DNA of 64,000 bases from Flagellimonas pelagia (GTDB lineage: Bacteria; Bacteroidota; Bacteroidia; Flavobacteriales; Flavobacteriaceae). The stretch covers positions 235,255 through 299,254 of the forward strand of contig NZ_QXFI01000018.1 in the NCBI RefSeq assembly GCF_003584135.1, given 5' to 3'. Made by a program: the position numbers and the translations under genes. Position 1 is the stretch's first letter. Each line of letters opens with the position of its first letter. The notes below the pieces were generated by a model. That model saw nothing but the letters and a program-made list of their open reading frames with translations, was not told where the DNA came from and did not search any database. Shown here piece after piece: positions 43,899 to 53,474 of the stretch.

Positions 43899-44507
43899 AT
43901 GTTCAATATTGAAAGTACCGATAATTTTTCGTTAATACTTGATTCCGCCAAAAAAAGATTTTGCCGTTATGGCCTTAAAAAAACAACAATGACGGAGATT
44001 GCCGGGGATATAGGTCTATCAAAAGCATCCCTATACTACTACTTCTCCACTAAAGAAGAACTTTTCAAGGAAGTAGTAAAGCAAGAACATAAAACATTTT
44101 TAAACGAGATTGAAGGTCTTCTTTCTTCGGTTGTCCCTGCAGAAGAGTTATTCCATATTTACCTAGAAAGGCGACTGATCTACTTTCGCGATTTTGCACA
44201 CCTCAGTTCTTTGAGCCTGGAATCTATAAACAGTTTAAAACCCGTTTACGCCCGCCTATTCGAAAACCTTCGCAAAGAAGAAATACGACTTGTGAGTAAA
44301 ATATTGGAAAAAGGTATTGCCGCCCAAGATTTTGAAAATCTTGATATTGCTTATTATTCGCAATTGTTCATTGCCATTTTCCAAGGGTTGCGGCACAATG
44401 TACTTATTAAAAAAGACACAATAAATATCACGGAAATTGAGTATTCTCTATTGCAGAGACAATATGAAAGCGCATTAAAAATGTTCGTGAAAGGAATCAA
44501 AAAATAA
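43899..44507 (+). CDS. TetR-family regulator of the efflux operon
   Basis: 202 residues. N-terminal HTH MTEIAGDIGLSKASLYYYFS followed by TKEELFKEVV, then an all-helical ligand-binding domain with no close motif. Divergent from the paaI-tolC-mfp-rnd operon and directly after a dyad-rich operator region, so it most likely represses the pump until an exported compound binds. Confidence 0.92.
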   Translation: MFNIESTDNFSLILDSAKKRFCRYGLKKTTMTEIAGDIGLSKASLYYYFSTKEELFKEVVKQEHKTFLNEIEGLLSSVVPAEELFHIYLERRLIYFRDFAHLSSLSLESINSLKPVYARLFENLRKEEIRLVSKILEKGIAAQDFENLDIAYYSQLFIAIFQGLRHNVLIKKDTINITEIEYSLLQRQYESALKMFVKGIKK

Positions 44508-44576
44508 ATCGTAGGCCGGCCTTTAGAAAAAAGGAAACTAATTATTTGTTGCCTGTGCCATTATAATTTTTTTGTA

Positions 44577-45508
44577 ATGAAAAACAAGATGCTGCCCAAG
44601 ATTAGATATTTGCCTTTTTATGCCATCTCGACCCTGCCGATGCCTGTTCTGTACCTGTTATCGGACATATTGTTTGTAGTGGTCTATTACCTCATGAAGT
44701 ATAGAAGGAACTTAGTCTCGGACAATATCAAAAAATCCTTTCCTCAAAAACCACAAATTACACTGAGAAAAATTGAAAAGAACTTCTATCGGCATTTCTG
44801 TGATATACTTGTCGAATCGATTAAGACATTGACCATCAGTAAAAGGTCGGCAATGAAACGTTTGCGTATAGAGAATCCGGATTTGGTAGAACATTATTTA
44901 AGCGAGAATAAAAATATTTTGCTTTACACTGCCCATCAGGGAAATTGGGAATGGTTGATATTCCTACCACTTTTTTTCCTTACCGATCAGACACTTTATA
45001 CAAACCAATTAAAAACCACTATTTCAATAGCCTATTTAAAATTATCAGAGAACGATTTGGTGTCCATTGCATTGAATCCACCAAGGGATATAGGACCATT
45101 ATCGACCTTGAACGAAAGAATGTCATTATGTTGAACTGCATCATCGGCGATCAAAGCCCTGTCAGAATCAGTACCAAACATTGCTGCCATTTTTTGAACA
45201 GGGAAACAGCTTTTTTCTAGGGGCCGAAAAGCTTGCCAAAAAAACCAGTGAAGTTGTTTTGTTCCCTTCTTACAAAAAAATAAAAAGAGGGTACTATGGA
45301 CTACATTTTTAGTTTGATAACGGAAAGTCCCGTTTCCGTGAGAATCAATGGGATTATAGAAGACTATGCAGAGGCATTGGAAAACGTGATCTTTAAATCG
45401 CCGGAACTTTGGCTATGGAGCCAAAGAAGATGGAAGTTAAGTGCCTCAATTTGGGATTTTAAAGTACCCGGCATTATTTGGTCTATCCAAAATGCTATTG
45501 AAATTTAA
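44577..45508 (+). pseudogene. LpxL/HtrB-type lipid A acyltransferase, frameshifted
   Basis: The gene can be followed only through several frames. Frame 1 (44577 to about 44980) has the N-terminal anchor and YTAHQGNWEW, the acyltransferase H-x4-D/E type block. Frame 2 (to about 45215) continues YKPIKNHYFNSLFKIIRERFG and IIGDQSP. Then LGAEKLAKKTSEVVLFPSYK lies in a further frame and the tail ...SPELWLWSQRRWK in another (45300-45508). At least three shifts, so inactive unless sequencing errors explain them. Intact homologues of about 290 residues add secondary acyl chains to lipid A. Confidence 0.8.
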
Positions 45509-45645
45509 GACCAGTTATATTTGACTAGAAAGAACCGAAACAAAAGGTTTAACGACCTAATATTATTTATCATTTTGGTGATCTTTATCATATTTCGCTA
45601 TCGTTATAAATACGTAACTTTATGTTGCCTTAATAATTTAACCCA

Positions 45646-46242
45646 ATGATCTGTAAATCCGAACTTGTTGCATGCTCCGCCTTAAACTTCGCTCAATTTG
45701 GGAGTAAACGGTTCACACTCGATGAGTTGGCAAATCAGCTTGGCATATCAAAGAAGACCATCTACAATTATTTTAGGAAAAAAGAAGAATTGGTTCAAGA
45801 GAGTACGGTCTATCTACTGCAAAGATATTCAAGGGAGATCCAAGAATCGGAGATTGCTTTCTGTAAAGATCCTCTGGAAAAGATAATACTGATATACAAA
45901 AAGGGTTTCGAACATTTAAAATTTTTCAGTCCCACGTTCCTTTTCGGACTAAAGAAATATTACCCTAAGGCCTATGATCTCTATTATAGCTTTCGAAATG
46001 ATTTGGTAAATAAAACTATTTACGAACTCTTTGTCGATGCACAAAAATTGGGCTTTATTCAAAATGAGGTGAACTTGAGATTGGTTTGTGAACTGTACTT
46101 TTTGAATTTGAACACTATCGCTTTTGGTAAAACCAGTCTGTTTGATAAATATACCCAGCACGAGATTCTACAACATCTCATAATCAACACCATAAAAGGT
46201 ATTGTAACCGAAGATTACACCAACAGGTTTATCCAAAAATAG
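45646..46242 (+). CDS. TetR-family transcriptional regulator
   Basis: 198 residues. HTH segment FTLDELANQLGISKKTIYNY then FRKKEELVQES. The C-terminal domain is helical and AT-rich in coding. No divergent partner: upstream is the broken acyltransferase and downstream an IS3 copy, so its target is unclear. After its stop (46264-46302) TAATTG...CAATTA arms surround three GGGACA-like repeats, a possible transcript end without a T run. Confidence 0.88.
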   Translation: MICKSELVACSALNFAQFGSKRFTLDELANQLGISKKTIYNYFRKKEELVQESTVYLLQRYSREIQESEIAFCKDPLEKIILIYKKGFEHLKFFSPTFLFGLKKYYPKAYDLYYSFRNDLVNKTIYELFVDAQKLGFIQNEVNLRLVCELYFLNLNTIAFGKTSLFDKYTQHEILQHLIINTIKGIVTEDYTNRFIQK

Positions 46243-46302
46243 ACTGACAACCGTCATGTATTATAATTGCCCCCATCCTTAGGACAGGGACAGGGACAAT
46301 TA

Positions 46303-46570
46303 CAAACAAAAACTTGACGAGCTAGCCCATAAACTCGCCTAGCGATCAGATAAAGTGCATTGGTCATTTTTGCGCCTCTTCCTTTCCTTACGCACCGCTC
46401 TTCAACTAGACTAGGATGGCATTGATAATTTCAGAAATCGGGGCTGTCGGTGGAAAACCACTTTGGGAAAGAAAAATCTGCGGAACTATCTCCATTTCAA
46501 TAGTATCTTTATCGTGTACTTTGTGCATGGACTATGGAATTTAAGTATGGTAACACTGATCTCAGAAGTC
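46303..46570. other. Gene-free stretch before the IS copy
   Basis: About 270 bases. One frame is open for some 55 codons up to and past the IS end (NYLHFNSIFIVYFVHGLWNL), which looks protein-like and may be a gene fragment cut by the IS insertion, but I cannot assign it. Confidence 0.35.
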
Positions 46571-46631
46571 TGTAAGGTTCCCTGAAAAACGAAGCGTTGG
46601 AAATTAGAGTTCAACGTTTAAATTTGAGGCA

Positions 46632-46895
46632 ATGAAAAAAAGCAGATTCACCGAGACACAGATCATCAAGGTCCTAACGGCACAAGAAAAGGGAAAGACC
46701 GTTGCCGAGATATGCCGCGAGCACGGTATCAGCCAACCGACCTTTTACAACTGGAAGGCAAAATAAGGGGGGCATGGGAGTAGACCAACTCAAGAAGATG
46801 AAGGAGATGGAGTCGGAACTTGCCGAGTTCAAGCGCATGTAAGCCGATCTTGCCTTTGAGAACAACGCCCTGAAGAACCTTATCGAAAAAAGCTA
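46632..46895 (+). pseudogene. IS3 OrfA remnant
   Basis: Starts MKKSRFTETQIIKVLTAQEK with the OrfA helix-turn-helix (TVAEICREHGISQPTFYNWK). A TAA at 46764-46766 replaces an expected Tyr codon after WKAK; an extra G follows; a second TAA replaces Tyr in FKRMYADL. The last part ALKNLIEK is recognisable to about 46895. Confidence 0.8.
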
Positions 46896-47733
46896 AGCCC
46901 GCCGAGAAGCGAGAAGCTGTCGGATACCTGGCCAAAGAGGTAGGGTTGAGTATCAGGCGGCCTGTGGGGCGGTGAGCCTTAGTCTGTCGGTCTATTATTA
47001 CCGTTTCAAGAGGAAGCCCGAAGACGAAGTGATTATGGATTCTTTGGAAAAGCTGGCCGAAGGTCACCCGACCTACGGGTTCAGAAAGATGTTCCATATG
47101 CTCAGGGCAATGGGCCACGGCTGGAACCACAAAAAAGTCTACAGGGTCTATGTGTTGATGGGGCTGAACATTCGAAGAAAGCGAAAGAGAAGGTTGCCCG
47201 AAAGGGTAAAGAGCCCACATATACACCCCGTGGACTGTAACATCACATGGAGTGCCGATTTCATGCAGGATACCTTGACCAACGGAAAATCGTTCAGGGT
47301 CTTCAACGTAATCGACGACCTAAACAGGGAACCCCTGGTGTCCACCGTCGACACTTCGCTCAGTGCGAGGAGGATAACAAGAGAACTGGACAGGCTCATC
47401 GAATGGAGGGGTTCACCGGAGACCATCCGCGTGGACAATGGCCCTGAGTTCACTTCGGCCATTTTCAATACATGGGCCACAAAGAACGGTGTCGAGATCC
47501 GGTATTTCCAACCGGGAAAACCGACCCAGAACACTTTGGTCGAGAGGTTCAACGGCATCTACCGTAAAGAGGTTTTGGATGCTTATCTGTTCACGGAGCT
47601 TGATCTGGTCAGGGACCAGACCCAGAGATGGTTCCGGGAATACAACAATGTCCGACCACATGAATCATTGGGCAACAGGCCACCGAAAAAATTTTGGAAA
47701 GCCGAGGGAAATCCAGCTTTCCCTAATTGCTAA
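46896..47733 (+). pseudogene. IS3 OrfB (DDE transposase), 5' end frameshifted
   Basis: The intact part starts at 46972 (253 residues). Before it, EKREAVGYLAKEVGLSIR is joined out of frame by one missing base near 46957. The rve core has Asp in ITWSADFMQD, Asp in TIRVDNGPEF and Glu in TLVERFNGIY. The catalytic core is complete but the protein lacks its normal start. Confidence 0.8.
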
Positions 47734-47795
47734 TGGACAGCCATTTCACAAAAGAAAGTATATTTATGGACGCTTTGCTTTAGGGGAACCTTACA

Positions 47796-48090
47796 CTATC
47801 TCTCGTCCAAAAAAAGTTTAAATCACTTCATATGCAAAATAACCTACTGAAGCAAGGTCGTGTTTATGACTTATATTGAAAAATGGTTATTCCAAAACTT
47901 ATCAAATTTTCTCAATAAACCTCAAATGTAATATTTCATGTTTTAAAGTAACGCCAAAGACAACAGGCACTGCCAGTAATTACCTTCTTTAGAAAAGCAG
48001 AAACGAAACACAAAACACCATAAATTCGTTACATAATTAGGCATTAGAAGCAAATGCAAAACCATGTTTTGATAATATGTAGATTGTTGT
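47796..48090. other. Gene-free stretch right of the IS copy
   Basis: 295 AT-rich bases without a credible ORF, tRNA or clear terminator. It is the 3' flank of the leftward sulfatase operon, so an unrecognised transcript end may lie here. Confidence 0.4.
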
Positions 48091-49047
48091 TTAAAGGCTT
48101 TGGTCTATTTGTATTAAAAAATAATACTTAACGGTTTCGCCCGGTTTCAATGTGACGAGGTGTGACTTTTTTTCAATATCTTTTGGAGAATCCTCAAAAT
48201 CATGATGTGAGGCCATAGGCTCAATGCACACAAACGGATATCCTGGAGGGCTCCAAATATTGACATTCGGAAAATTACCCAGAATCAAACTTATGTATGG
48301 TTTTTGGCCAGATTTGGCCAGACCAATTTTAGTGATAACTGAATCTTTGATGAAAATCCCAGTATTAGGTATCCTGTCATCATCAAATCCAAGAGTTGTC
48401 TCATTTTGTAAAAAGGGGGCTACCGAATCTTTCAGAAGACTATTTTTAATTAGTTCTCTTTGGGCAGAAAGGGATTTATAAAAAAACAACTCATGCTTTT
48501 TTCTATCATTTGGTTGACCAAGTGACAGATTAAACCCAGGATGCCCCCCAAGTGCAAAATACATGCTATGGGTATCGTCATTTCTGATGACGTATTCGTT
48601 CAAGATGGTATTATCGGTCAATTTATATCGAACTGAAATTTTGAACAAAAAGGGATAGTTTTCATGCAATATTTCTTTGTTGGGAACAAAACTTAATGTA
48701 ACCTCATCATTTGATTTATGTTTTACTGTCATAAAGCGCTCTTTTAAAATTCCCATTTTCGGCATATCGTATTTGACGTTCCGAAAATAAAATTCGTTGT
48801 CCCTGAATCTGACATTTACTGGAAACATTATGGGAGCCCTGTCCGCCCAATATTCACCATTGCCCTGCCATAGGTACTCAAACTCACTGATTTTGCCTTT
48901 TATGCTTTGAAGTTCAGCCCCTTTTTTGCTTATTGATACCCTAATGGAATCATTTTCGAGCCAAAGTAACTCAGAACCTTGGCCATGGACTGTAAAGAAA
49001 AATGTCAAAAAAATAAATAAAAAAGCCAATACTTTCAGGTGTGGCAT
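48091..49047 (-). CDS. Aldose 1-epimerase-family protein, exported
   Basis: 318 residues from MPHLKVLAFLFIFL at 49047, chosen because it starts a clean signal peptide ending FTVHGQ; an upstream ATG at 49092 would add 15 residues. The galactose-mutarotase fold shows FEYLWQGNGEYWADRAPIMF, YFALGGHPGFNLSLG with the catalytic His, and PFVCIEPMASHHD with the catalytic Glu. It interconverts sugar anomers in the periplasm. Last gene of the leftward sulfatase/esterase operon, separated from the esterase by a terminator. Confidence 0.87.
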   Translation of the reverse strand: MPHLKVLAFLFIFLTFFFTVHGQGSELLWLENDSIRVSISKKGAELQSIKGKISEFEYLWQGNGEYWADRAPIMFPVNVRFRDNEFYFRNVKYDMPKMGILKERFMTVKHKSNDEVTLSFVPNKEILHENYPFLFKISVRYKLTDNTILNEYVIRNDDTHSMYFALGGHPGFNLSLGQPNDRKKHELFFYKSLSAQRELIKNSLLKDSVAPFLQNETTLGFDDDRIPNTGIFIKDSVITKIGLAKSGQKPYISLILGNFPNVNIWSPPGYPFVCIEPMASHHDFEDSPKDIEKKSHLVTLKPGETVKYYFLIQIDQSL

Positions 49048-49155
49048 TTTACAATCCCACTTAAAAGTCTTTTTCGAATCTGTTGGTTTCACGGTGTGAA
49101 TGTATTAGTTCATAATAAGAAAATCAGCATAAGGACAGGAACTGGAAGCAAAAGT

Positions 49156-49179
49156 AAAAAAGCGCAGACAAGCTGCGCT
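49156..49179 (-). terminator. Rho-independent terminator after the esterase gene
   Basis: On the minus strand AGCGCAG-CTTGT-CTGCGCT followed by six T. Just before it the minus strand reads GAGTTAGTTTTTTTAAGG, sharing GAGTTAGTT with the terminator region at 9200. It would reduce transcription into the epimerase gene, which may have its own promoter. Confidence 0.8.
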
Positions 49180-49215
49180 CCCTTAAAAAAACTAACTCAA
49201 AATCAACCTATCATA

Positions 49216-50322
49216 TTACTTTTCACCATGTAGGTAAGCGGACATAGTCGGAAATACCTCACCGATGAGTTGCTCACTGACCTTGTCACTATGTTTGCCG
49301 GTGTACCAGCAGGTGCTATGTGGTATTTTTTCCTCTTTCAACAATGTAGAGAAATAAACTGAACCTTCGAGCAATCCGGGAGTTTCGTCCTGATAGCCAC
49401 AACTCAATGCAATTTTTTTGTACTGGGTTAAATTGTTCTTGTAATTTTTCACTTTTTCTTCCAAATTCCCAAAACCAGCTACCCATTTCTCTAGGACTTC
49501 TTCTTTCTTGGAAAAGGTGCCATCGGCATTCATCGTAAACGGGAATGCAATCTTTAAGGGTTGTGAAAGATCGGGAGAGAATGCAGATCCAAAGGCAAGA
49601 ATACCAAATATGCTCGTTATCTTTCGGTCATACGATTTTAATTCTTGTTGCAAGGTTTCAGAAAAATCCTCATCCCTCACATTTACCATTTTTTCGGATA
49701 AATTCTGAACCTGCACCAAGGTCGAATCGTTCTTAAACATACCATTCAATAAATTATCATTTGCCAAAACGGCAGGACTCATGGCATAGGCCACAGAAAA
49801 TACCTCGGGATGCCTTAAGCTGATATTGATTGTTCCACCTCCGCCCATTGAATGTCCACTTATTCCACGAGATTCCCGTTTCGCCAAAGTTTTGTAATGG
49901 CTGTCAACATAAGTAATGACATCTCTTACAATAAAATCTTCCCAATTTCCCGAAACAGGTGAATTGGCATACATCGACCCTTCAAACAGATTATGGCCGT
50001 TGAGTTCTATTAAGATGAACTCGTGTTCTTTACTATTCTTCATATAACTGTCAAAAGCCTCCGTTTTGGGATATTCGCCAGCCTCAACGGTATAACCGTT
50101 CAAAAAATAGACAACTGGAAACAATTGATCTGAGTCTAAGTAAGACGGTGGTAAATAAACCCCAATCTTTTGCACATCTTTCGTGCCTATTAAATTATCC
50201 TTAAGTGATGGAGCCGGAATCTCCACCAGCGAATAGTTGCTTTTTTGGTCCTGTGCTACTATGCCCCCGCCTAATAGAAGCAATAAAATAACCACACATT
50301 GAATTTGACCTCGTTTTTTCAT
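49216..50322 (-). CDS. Secreted alpha/beta-hydrolase esterase (esterase-D/CE1-like)
   Basis: 368 residues from MKKRGQIQCVVILLLLLGGG at 50322, which gives a signal peptide; a longer frame start at 50385 overlaps the sulfatase stop. The substrate face begins IGVYLPPSYLDSDQLFPVVY, the nucleophile is Ser in ISGHSMGGGG, and WYTGKHSDKV carries the likely His. Resembles periplasmic esterases that release acyl or feruloyl/acetyl groups or act on small esters. It follows the sulfatase gene by 59 bases. Confidence 0.85.
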   Translation of the reverse strand: MKKRGQIQCVVILLLLLGGGIVAQDQKSNYSLVEIPAPSLKDNLIGTKDVQKIGVYLPPSYLDSDQLFPVVYFLNGYTVEAGEYPKTEAFDSYMKNSKEHEFILIELNGHNLFEGSMYANSPVSGNWEDFIVRDVITYVDSHYKTLAKRESRGISGHSMGGGGTINISLRHPEVFSVAYAMSPAVLANDNLLNGMFKNDSTLVQVQNLSEKMVNVRDEDFSETLQQELKSYDRKITSIFGILAFGSAFSPDLSQPLKIAFPFTMNADGTFSKKEEVLEKWVAGFGNLEEKVKNYKNNLTQYKKIALSCGYQDETPGLLEGSVYFSTLLKEEKIPHSTCWYTGKHSDKVSEQLIGEVFPTMSAYLHGEK

Positions 50323-50381
50323 ATATATATTGTATATTGATAAATTAAAACTAGTTTGAAATTTAATTGATAATTCAAAGG

Positions 50382-51812
50382 TCAACCCCTGTCTTTCAAC
50401 TGATCTTCCCCTTTGACCAAATTTAAATTATGGATTTTGACCAAGGCTTTGATTTGCTCAATGACATCAGGGTTACTTTCGGCAACATTATATTTTTCAG
50501 ATGGGTCCACTTCAAGATTGTATAGGAGTGGGGGGTCATGTTCTTCACGCATCGGTGGGCCATAGGCACCTTCCGTTATGAAATGGGCTTTGAAGGCTCC
50601 CAGCCTAACCGCATAAAGCTCATCTCCCCTGTAATAAAACACTTCTTTTCTCTCACTTGGTTTTTTTTCAAAGAGTGTTGGCCCAAGGTCATTTCCATCC
50701 ATCTGTCGATCTTCGGGCAATGGCACGTTTGCCAATTTGCTGAAAGTGGTAAACAAATCCATGGTGGTGCCAATTTGGGTGACCAAACCAGGTTGGATTC
50801 GGCCTGGTCCCCAAAAAATACATGGCTCACGCATACCCCCTTCCCATGTAGATCCTTTTCCTTCCCTCAATAACCCTGCACTTCCACCTTCTTGGTTCAT
50901 GATGAGCCATGGTCCGTTGTCTGAGGTGAAGACTACAATTGTATTCTTATCTAGGCCACTATTTTTTAATTCGGCCAATATTTGTCCCACCCCATGGTCA
51001 ATTTCTTCAACAACATCGCCATAGAGCCCCCTATCGCTGGTGCCCAGAAAGTCCTTTGATGCGAAAAGGGGCACATGTGGAAGATTATGGGCCAAATAAA
51101 GGAAAAAAGGTTTTTCCTTGTTCTTCCTTATGAACTGTACCGCCTCTTCATTATAACGTTTTGTCAATGTGTTCTGATCAGCTGGGCGCTCCACTATCTC
51201 CGTATTGCGCATCAGTGGAACATTGAAAGTATTTATATCTTTCCTCTCTTCCGATTTCCAAAAATCAATATACCCTTGAGTTGACCTGAATGGAATAATG
51301 TTGTCCATGTCATTGCTGTAAGGAATACCAAAATAATAGTCGAACCCTTGGCTCGTTGGCAAATACTCCTCTTTATGTCCCAAATGCCATTTGCCAATGC
51401 AAGCCGTCACATAATCGACTTTTTTTAATTGTTCGGCCAAGGTTATCTCACTTTGCGGCAATCCTTTATGGGAATCGGGAAAAAGAACACGGTTCACCTT
51501 ACTGGTCATTCCATTTCTGATGGGCAATCTCCCGGTCATCAATGCTGCCCTGCTGGGTGTGCATACGCTCGACCCAACATAGAAGTTCGTCCATTTTTGG
51601 CCTTCGACCGCCATTTGGTCCAGGTTTTTGGTGTGTATTGTAGGGTGCCCATATGAGCTTAAATCACCATACCCAAGGTCATCGGCAAAAATGACAACAA
51701 AGTTCGGAGGTACGTCTTCTCTCTGTGTAACTTGGTCGACATTGGCTTGTTGTCCCGTGCAGGTGCCAACCCATGACAAGAAGGCAAGTGTCAAAAACAG
51801 CTTTATGTTCAT
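50382..51812 (-). CDS. Sulfatase, family S1 (arylsulfatase type)
   Basis: 476 residues from MNIKLFLTLAFLSW at 51812, the start of a signal peptide (eight codons longer from 51836). Metal ligands FADDLGYGD near the N-terminus, and SSVCTPSRAALMTGR with Cys-x-Pro-Ser-Arg, the Cys that is oxidised to formylglycine, and VFTSDNGPW with the second metal-binding Asp/Asn. Removes sulfate esters from a polysaccharide or oligosaccharide in the periplasm. Needs a formylglycine-generating enzyme not present in this window. Confidence 0.93.
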   Translation of the reverse strand: MNIKLFLTLAFLSWVGTCTGQQANVDQVTQREDVPPNFVVIFADDLGYGDLSSYGHPTIHTKNLDQMAVEGQKWTNFYVGSSVCTPSRAALMTGRLPIRNGMTSKVNRVLFPDSHKGLPQSEITLAEQLKKVDYVTACIGKWHLGHKEEYLPTSQGFDYYFGIPYSNDMDNIIPFRSTQGYIDFWKSEERKDINTFNVPLMRNTEIVERPADQNTLTKRYNEEAVQFIRKNKEKPFFLYLAHNLPHVPLFASKDFLGTSDRGLYGDVVEEIDHGVGQILAELKNSGLDKNTIVVFTSDNGPWLIMNQEGGSAGLLREGKGSTWEGGMREPCIFWGPGRIQPGLVTQIGTTMDLFTTFSKLANVPLPEDRQMDGNDLGPTLFEKKPSERKEVFYYRGDELYAVRLGAFKAHFITEGAYGPPMREEHDPPLLYNLEVDPSEKYNVAESNPDVIEQIKALVKIHNLNLVKGEDQLKDRG

Positions 51813-51881
51813 GAATCTAATCGTATTTACTTTCATCTAAATTTAATTTTTAATATTCAAGCAAGGCCTGGTAAATCCACA

Positions 51882-51903
51882 GAAGTCTACCAAGATAGAC
51901 TTC
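51882..51903 (-). other. Intercistronic hairpin between susD and sulfatase genes
   Basis: GAAGTCTA-CCAAGA-TAGACTTC, perfect 8-bp arms within the 208-base gap, without a T run. May stabilise the upstream susCD mRNA so that it exceeds the enzyme genes, a common feature of SusCD loci. Confidence 0.4.
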
Positions 51904-52020
51904 AGTAAAGCGAAAAGGTTGGAAGAAACCTTGAGGTAGGCCGACCATTAAATTAATCTGGAATACTTTTCTTTTCATTATATATTATATTCTCGACTCC
52001 CAAAAAGAACACTGATGTTT

Positions 52021-53448
52021 TTAATATCCAGGATTTTGTTCCAAATTTGAATTGGCATCCAGTTCTCTTTGGGGAATCGGATAGAGCACATGAAAATCCT
52101 GGGCATTTTTCCCCCTTGCTTGGGCCCTAGAAATCATGACCCCGTGTCTTATTTGGTCTTCCCTCGCATTTCCTTCAAAGTAAAATTCCCACTCCCTTTC
52201 ACTCAATATGGCATCTCTTAAGGAATCTTTGCCAAAACTTCCCAGATTCAAGGGGGTGGCACCGGCCCGGTTCCTGACCTCGTTGATCAGGTCGATGGCC
52301 TCTTGGGTGGGACCATTGAGTTCATTGAGTGCTTCTGCCCTTGTCAACAATATGTCCGCATACCTGATGACAATAATATCATTGCCAGCTGACGCTCCCA
52401 CGGCATTTGGGTCAAAAGGTAATTTATAGGGGTGTGATTGATCGTTGCCCAACCCCATTACCAGTTCACCGGTTGCCGTACTCTGCCATTCGGTTATTAT
52501 ACGGCTGGTTCTAGTATCTGTCGCCTCAAAGGAGTTTACAAAATCATCAAATAAGTAAGTGCGTGCAGCAAATACAGAATTGTTCGGGAAAGGTCTTGGA
52601 TAATCCGGTGGGAAAATCAGCGCATTCATAAACTGGCCCGCCCCAGCAGCATCTTTGGGAAGTGCCCAAATGACCTCGGCATTGCCCTCGTTCGATATTT
52701 CAAACACGTCTGAGTAATTGGGTAAAAGACTGTACAGTCCCAAATCGATAACGCCCGAGGACATGTCGGCCGCTTTTTGCCATTGCTTGGTGTTCAGGTA
52801 AAACTTTGCCAAGACCGACATGGCCACGCCTTTGGATGCTTTTCCAAAGGCCGGAGGTTGGTTGGGTAAAGTGGCTATTGCCCCCAACAGTTCCTGCTCT
52901 ATAAAGGCCTGAGTCTCTTCGTCAGTTGATCGGGGCAGCAAAGGATCATCAGTAGAAGACCGATAAATCGGCACCCTACCAAAAAGCTTGTAAAGCTCCG
53001 AATAGGCCCATCCCCTTATAAAATGGGCCTCGGCTTCCGTTCTCTGCTTAAAATCATTCGAAAAAGAATCATTGTCCAGGTTGTCCAGGACCAGATTCGC
53101 ATCACGAATGGAACTAAAGTACACTATCCATACAGGAATCAATTGGCCATGGTTGCTGTCCCAATTGTAATCGATCAATGATTGCCATACACTTTCAATC
53201 GACCCACCAGCGCCCCATACCTCACCGGCTGGCATGGTTCCCAAATAATAAGGGGACCAGGATTCATCATCCCCAGCCCTATGCGAATAGGCATAAGCTG
53301 CATTCAATAAGGAGCTGAGACCTTGCTCAGAGGTAAAAAGTGTTGAGGGCGAGAGCTCAGAGAACACCTCTTCCTCCAAACGTTCTTCACAGCCCAGCAG
53401 GCCAGACAGCATTATAGTGAGAGCTATTCTATAATAATAAGTTTTCAT
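52021..53448 (-). CDS. susD: SusD/RagB-family outer-membrane lipoprotein
   Basis: 475 residues. Lipoprotein signal with Cys20 (SGLLGCEERL). SusD features: SPSTLFTSEQGLSSLLNAAY, the helical repeats HFIRGWAYSELYKLFG and AMSVLAKFYLNTKQWQKAAD, and ERE-type end LSEREWEFYFEGNAREDQIR before a C-terminal proline-rich motif. Binds the substrate at the cell surface with the adjacent SusC, 26 bases upstream. Confidence 0.95.
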   Translation of the reverse strand: MKTYYYRIALTIMLSGLLGCEERLEEEVFSELSPSTLFTSEQGLSSLLNAAYAYSHRAGDDESWSPYYLGTMPAGEVWGAGGSIESVWQSLIDYNWDSNHGQLIPVWIVYFSSIRDANLVLDNLDNDSFSNDFKQRTEAEAHFIRGWAYSELYKLFGRVPIYRSSTDDPLLPRSTDEETQAFIEQELLGAIATLPNQPPAFGKASKGVAMSVLAKFYLNTKQWQKAADMSSGVIDLGLYSLLPNYSDVFEISNEGNAEVIWALPKDAAGAGQFMNALIFPPDYPRPFPNNSVFAARTYLFDDFVNSFEATDTRTSRIITEWQSTATGELVMGLGNDQSHPYKLPFDPNAVGASAGNDIIVIRYADILLTRAEALNELNGPTQEAIDLINEVRNRAGATPLNLGSFGKDSLRDAILSEREWEFYFEGNAREDQIRHGVMISRAQARGKNAQDFHVLYPIPQRELDANSNLEQNPGY

Positions 53449-53474
53449 AATTATGATTTTTTTAATTGTTTGAC

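Larger units (their letters stand above)
46571..47795 (+). mobile_element. IS3-family insertion sequence, degenerate
   Basis: 1225 bases bounded by inverted repeats TGTAAGGTTCCCTGAAAAAC (left) and TGTAAGGTTCCCCTAAAGCA (right, complement), continuing GAAGCG/AAGCG. orfA has two in-frame stops and a shift, and the junction to orfB is shifted too, so it is not autonomous. No target duplication evident. Marks the left edge of the sulfatase locus. Confidence 0.85.
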
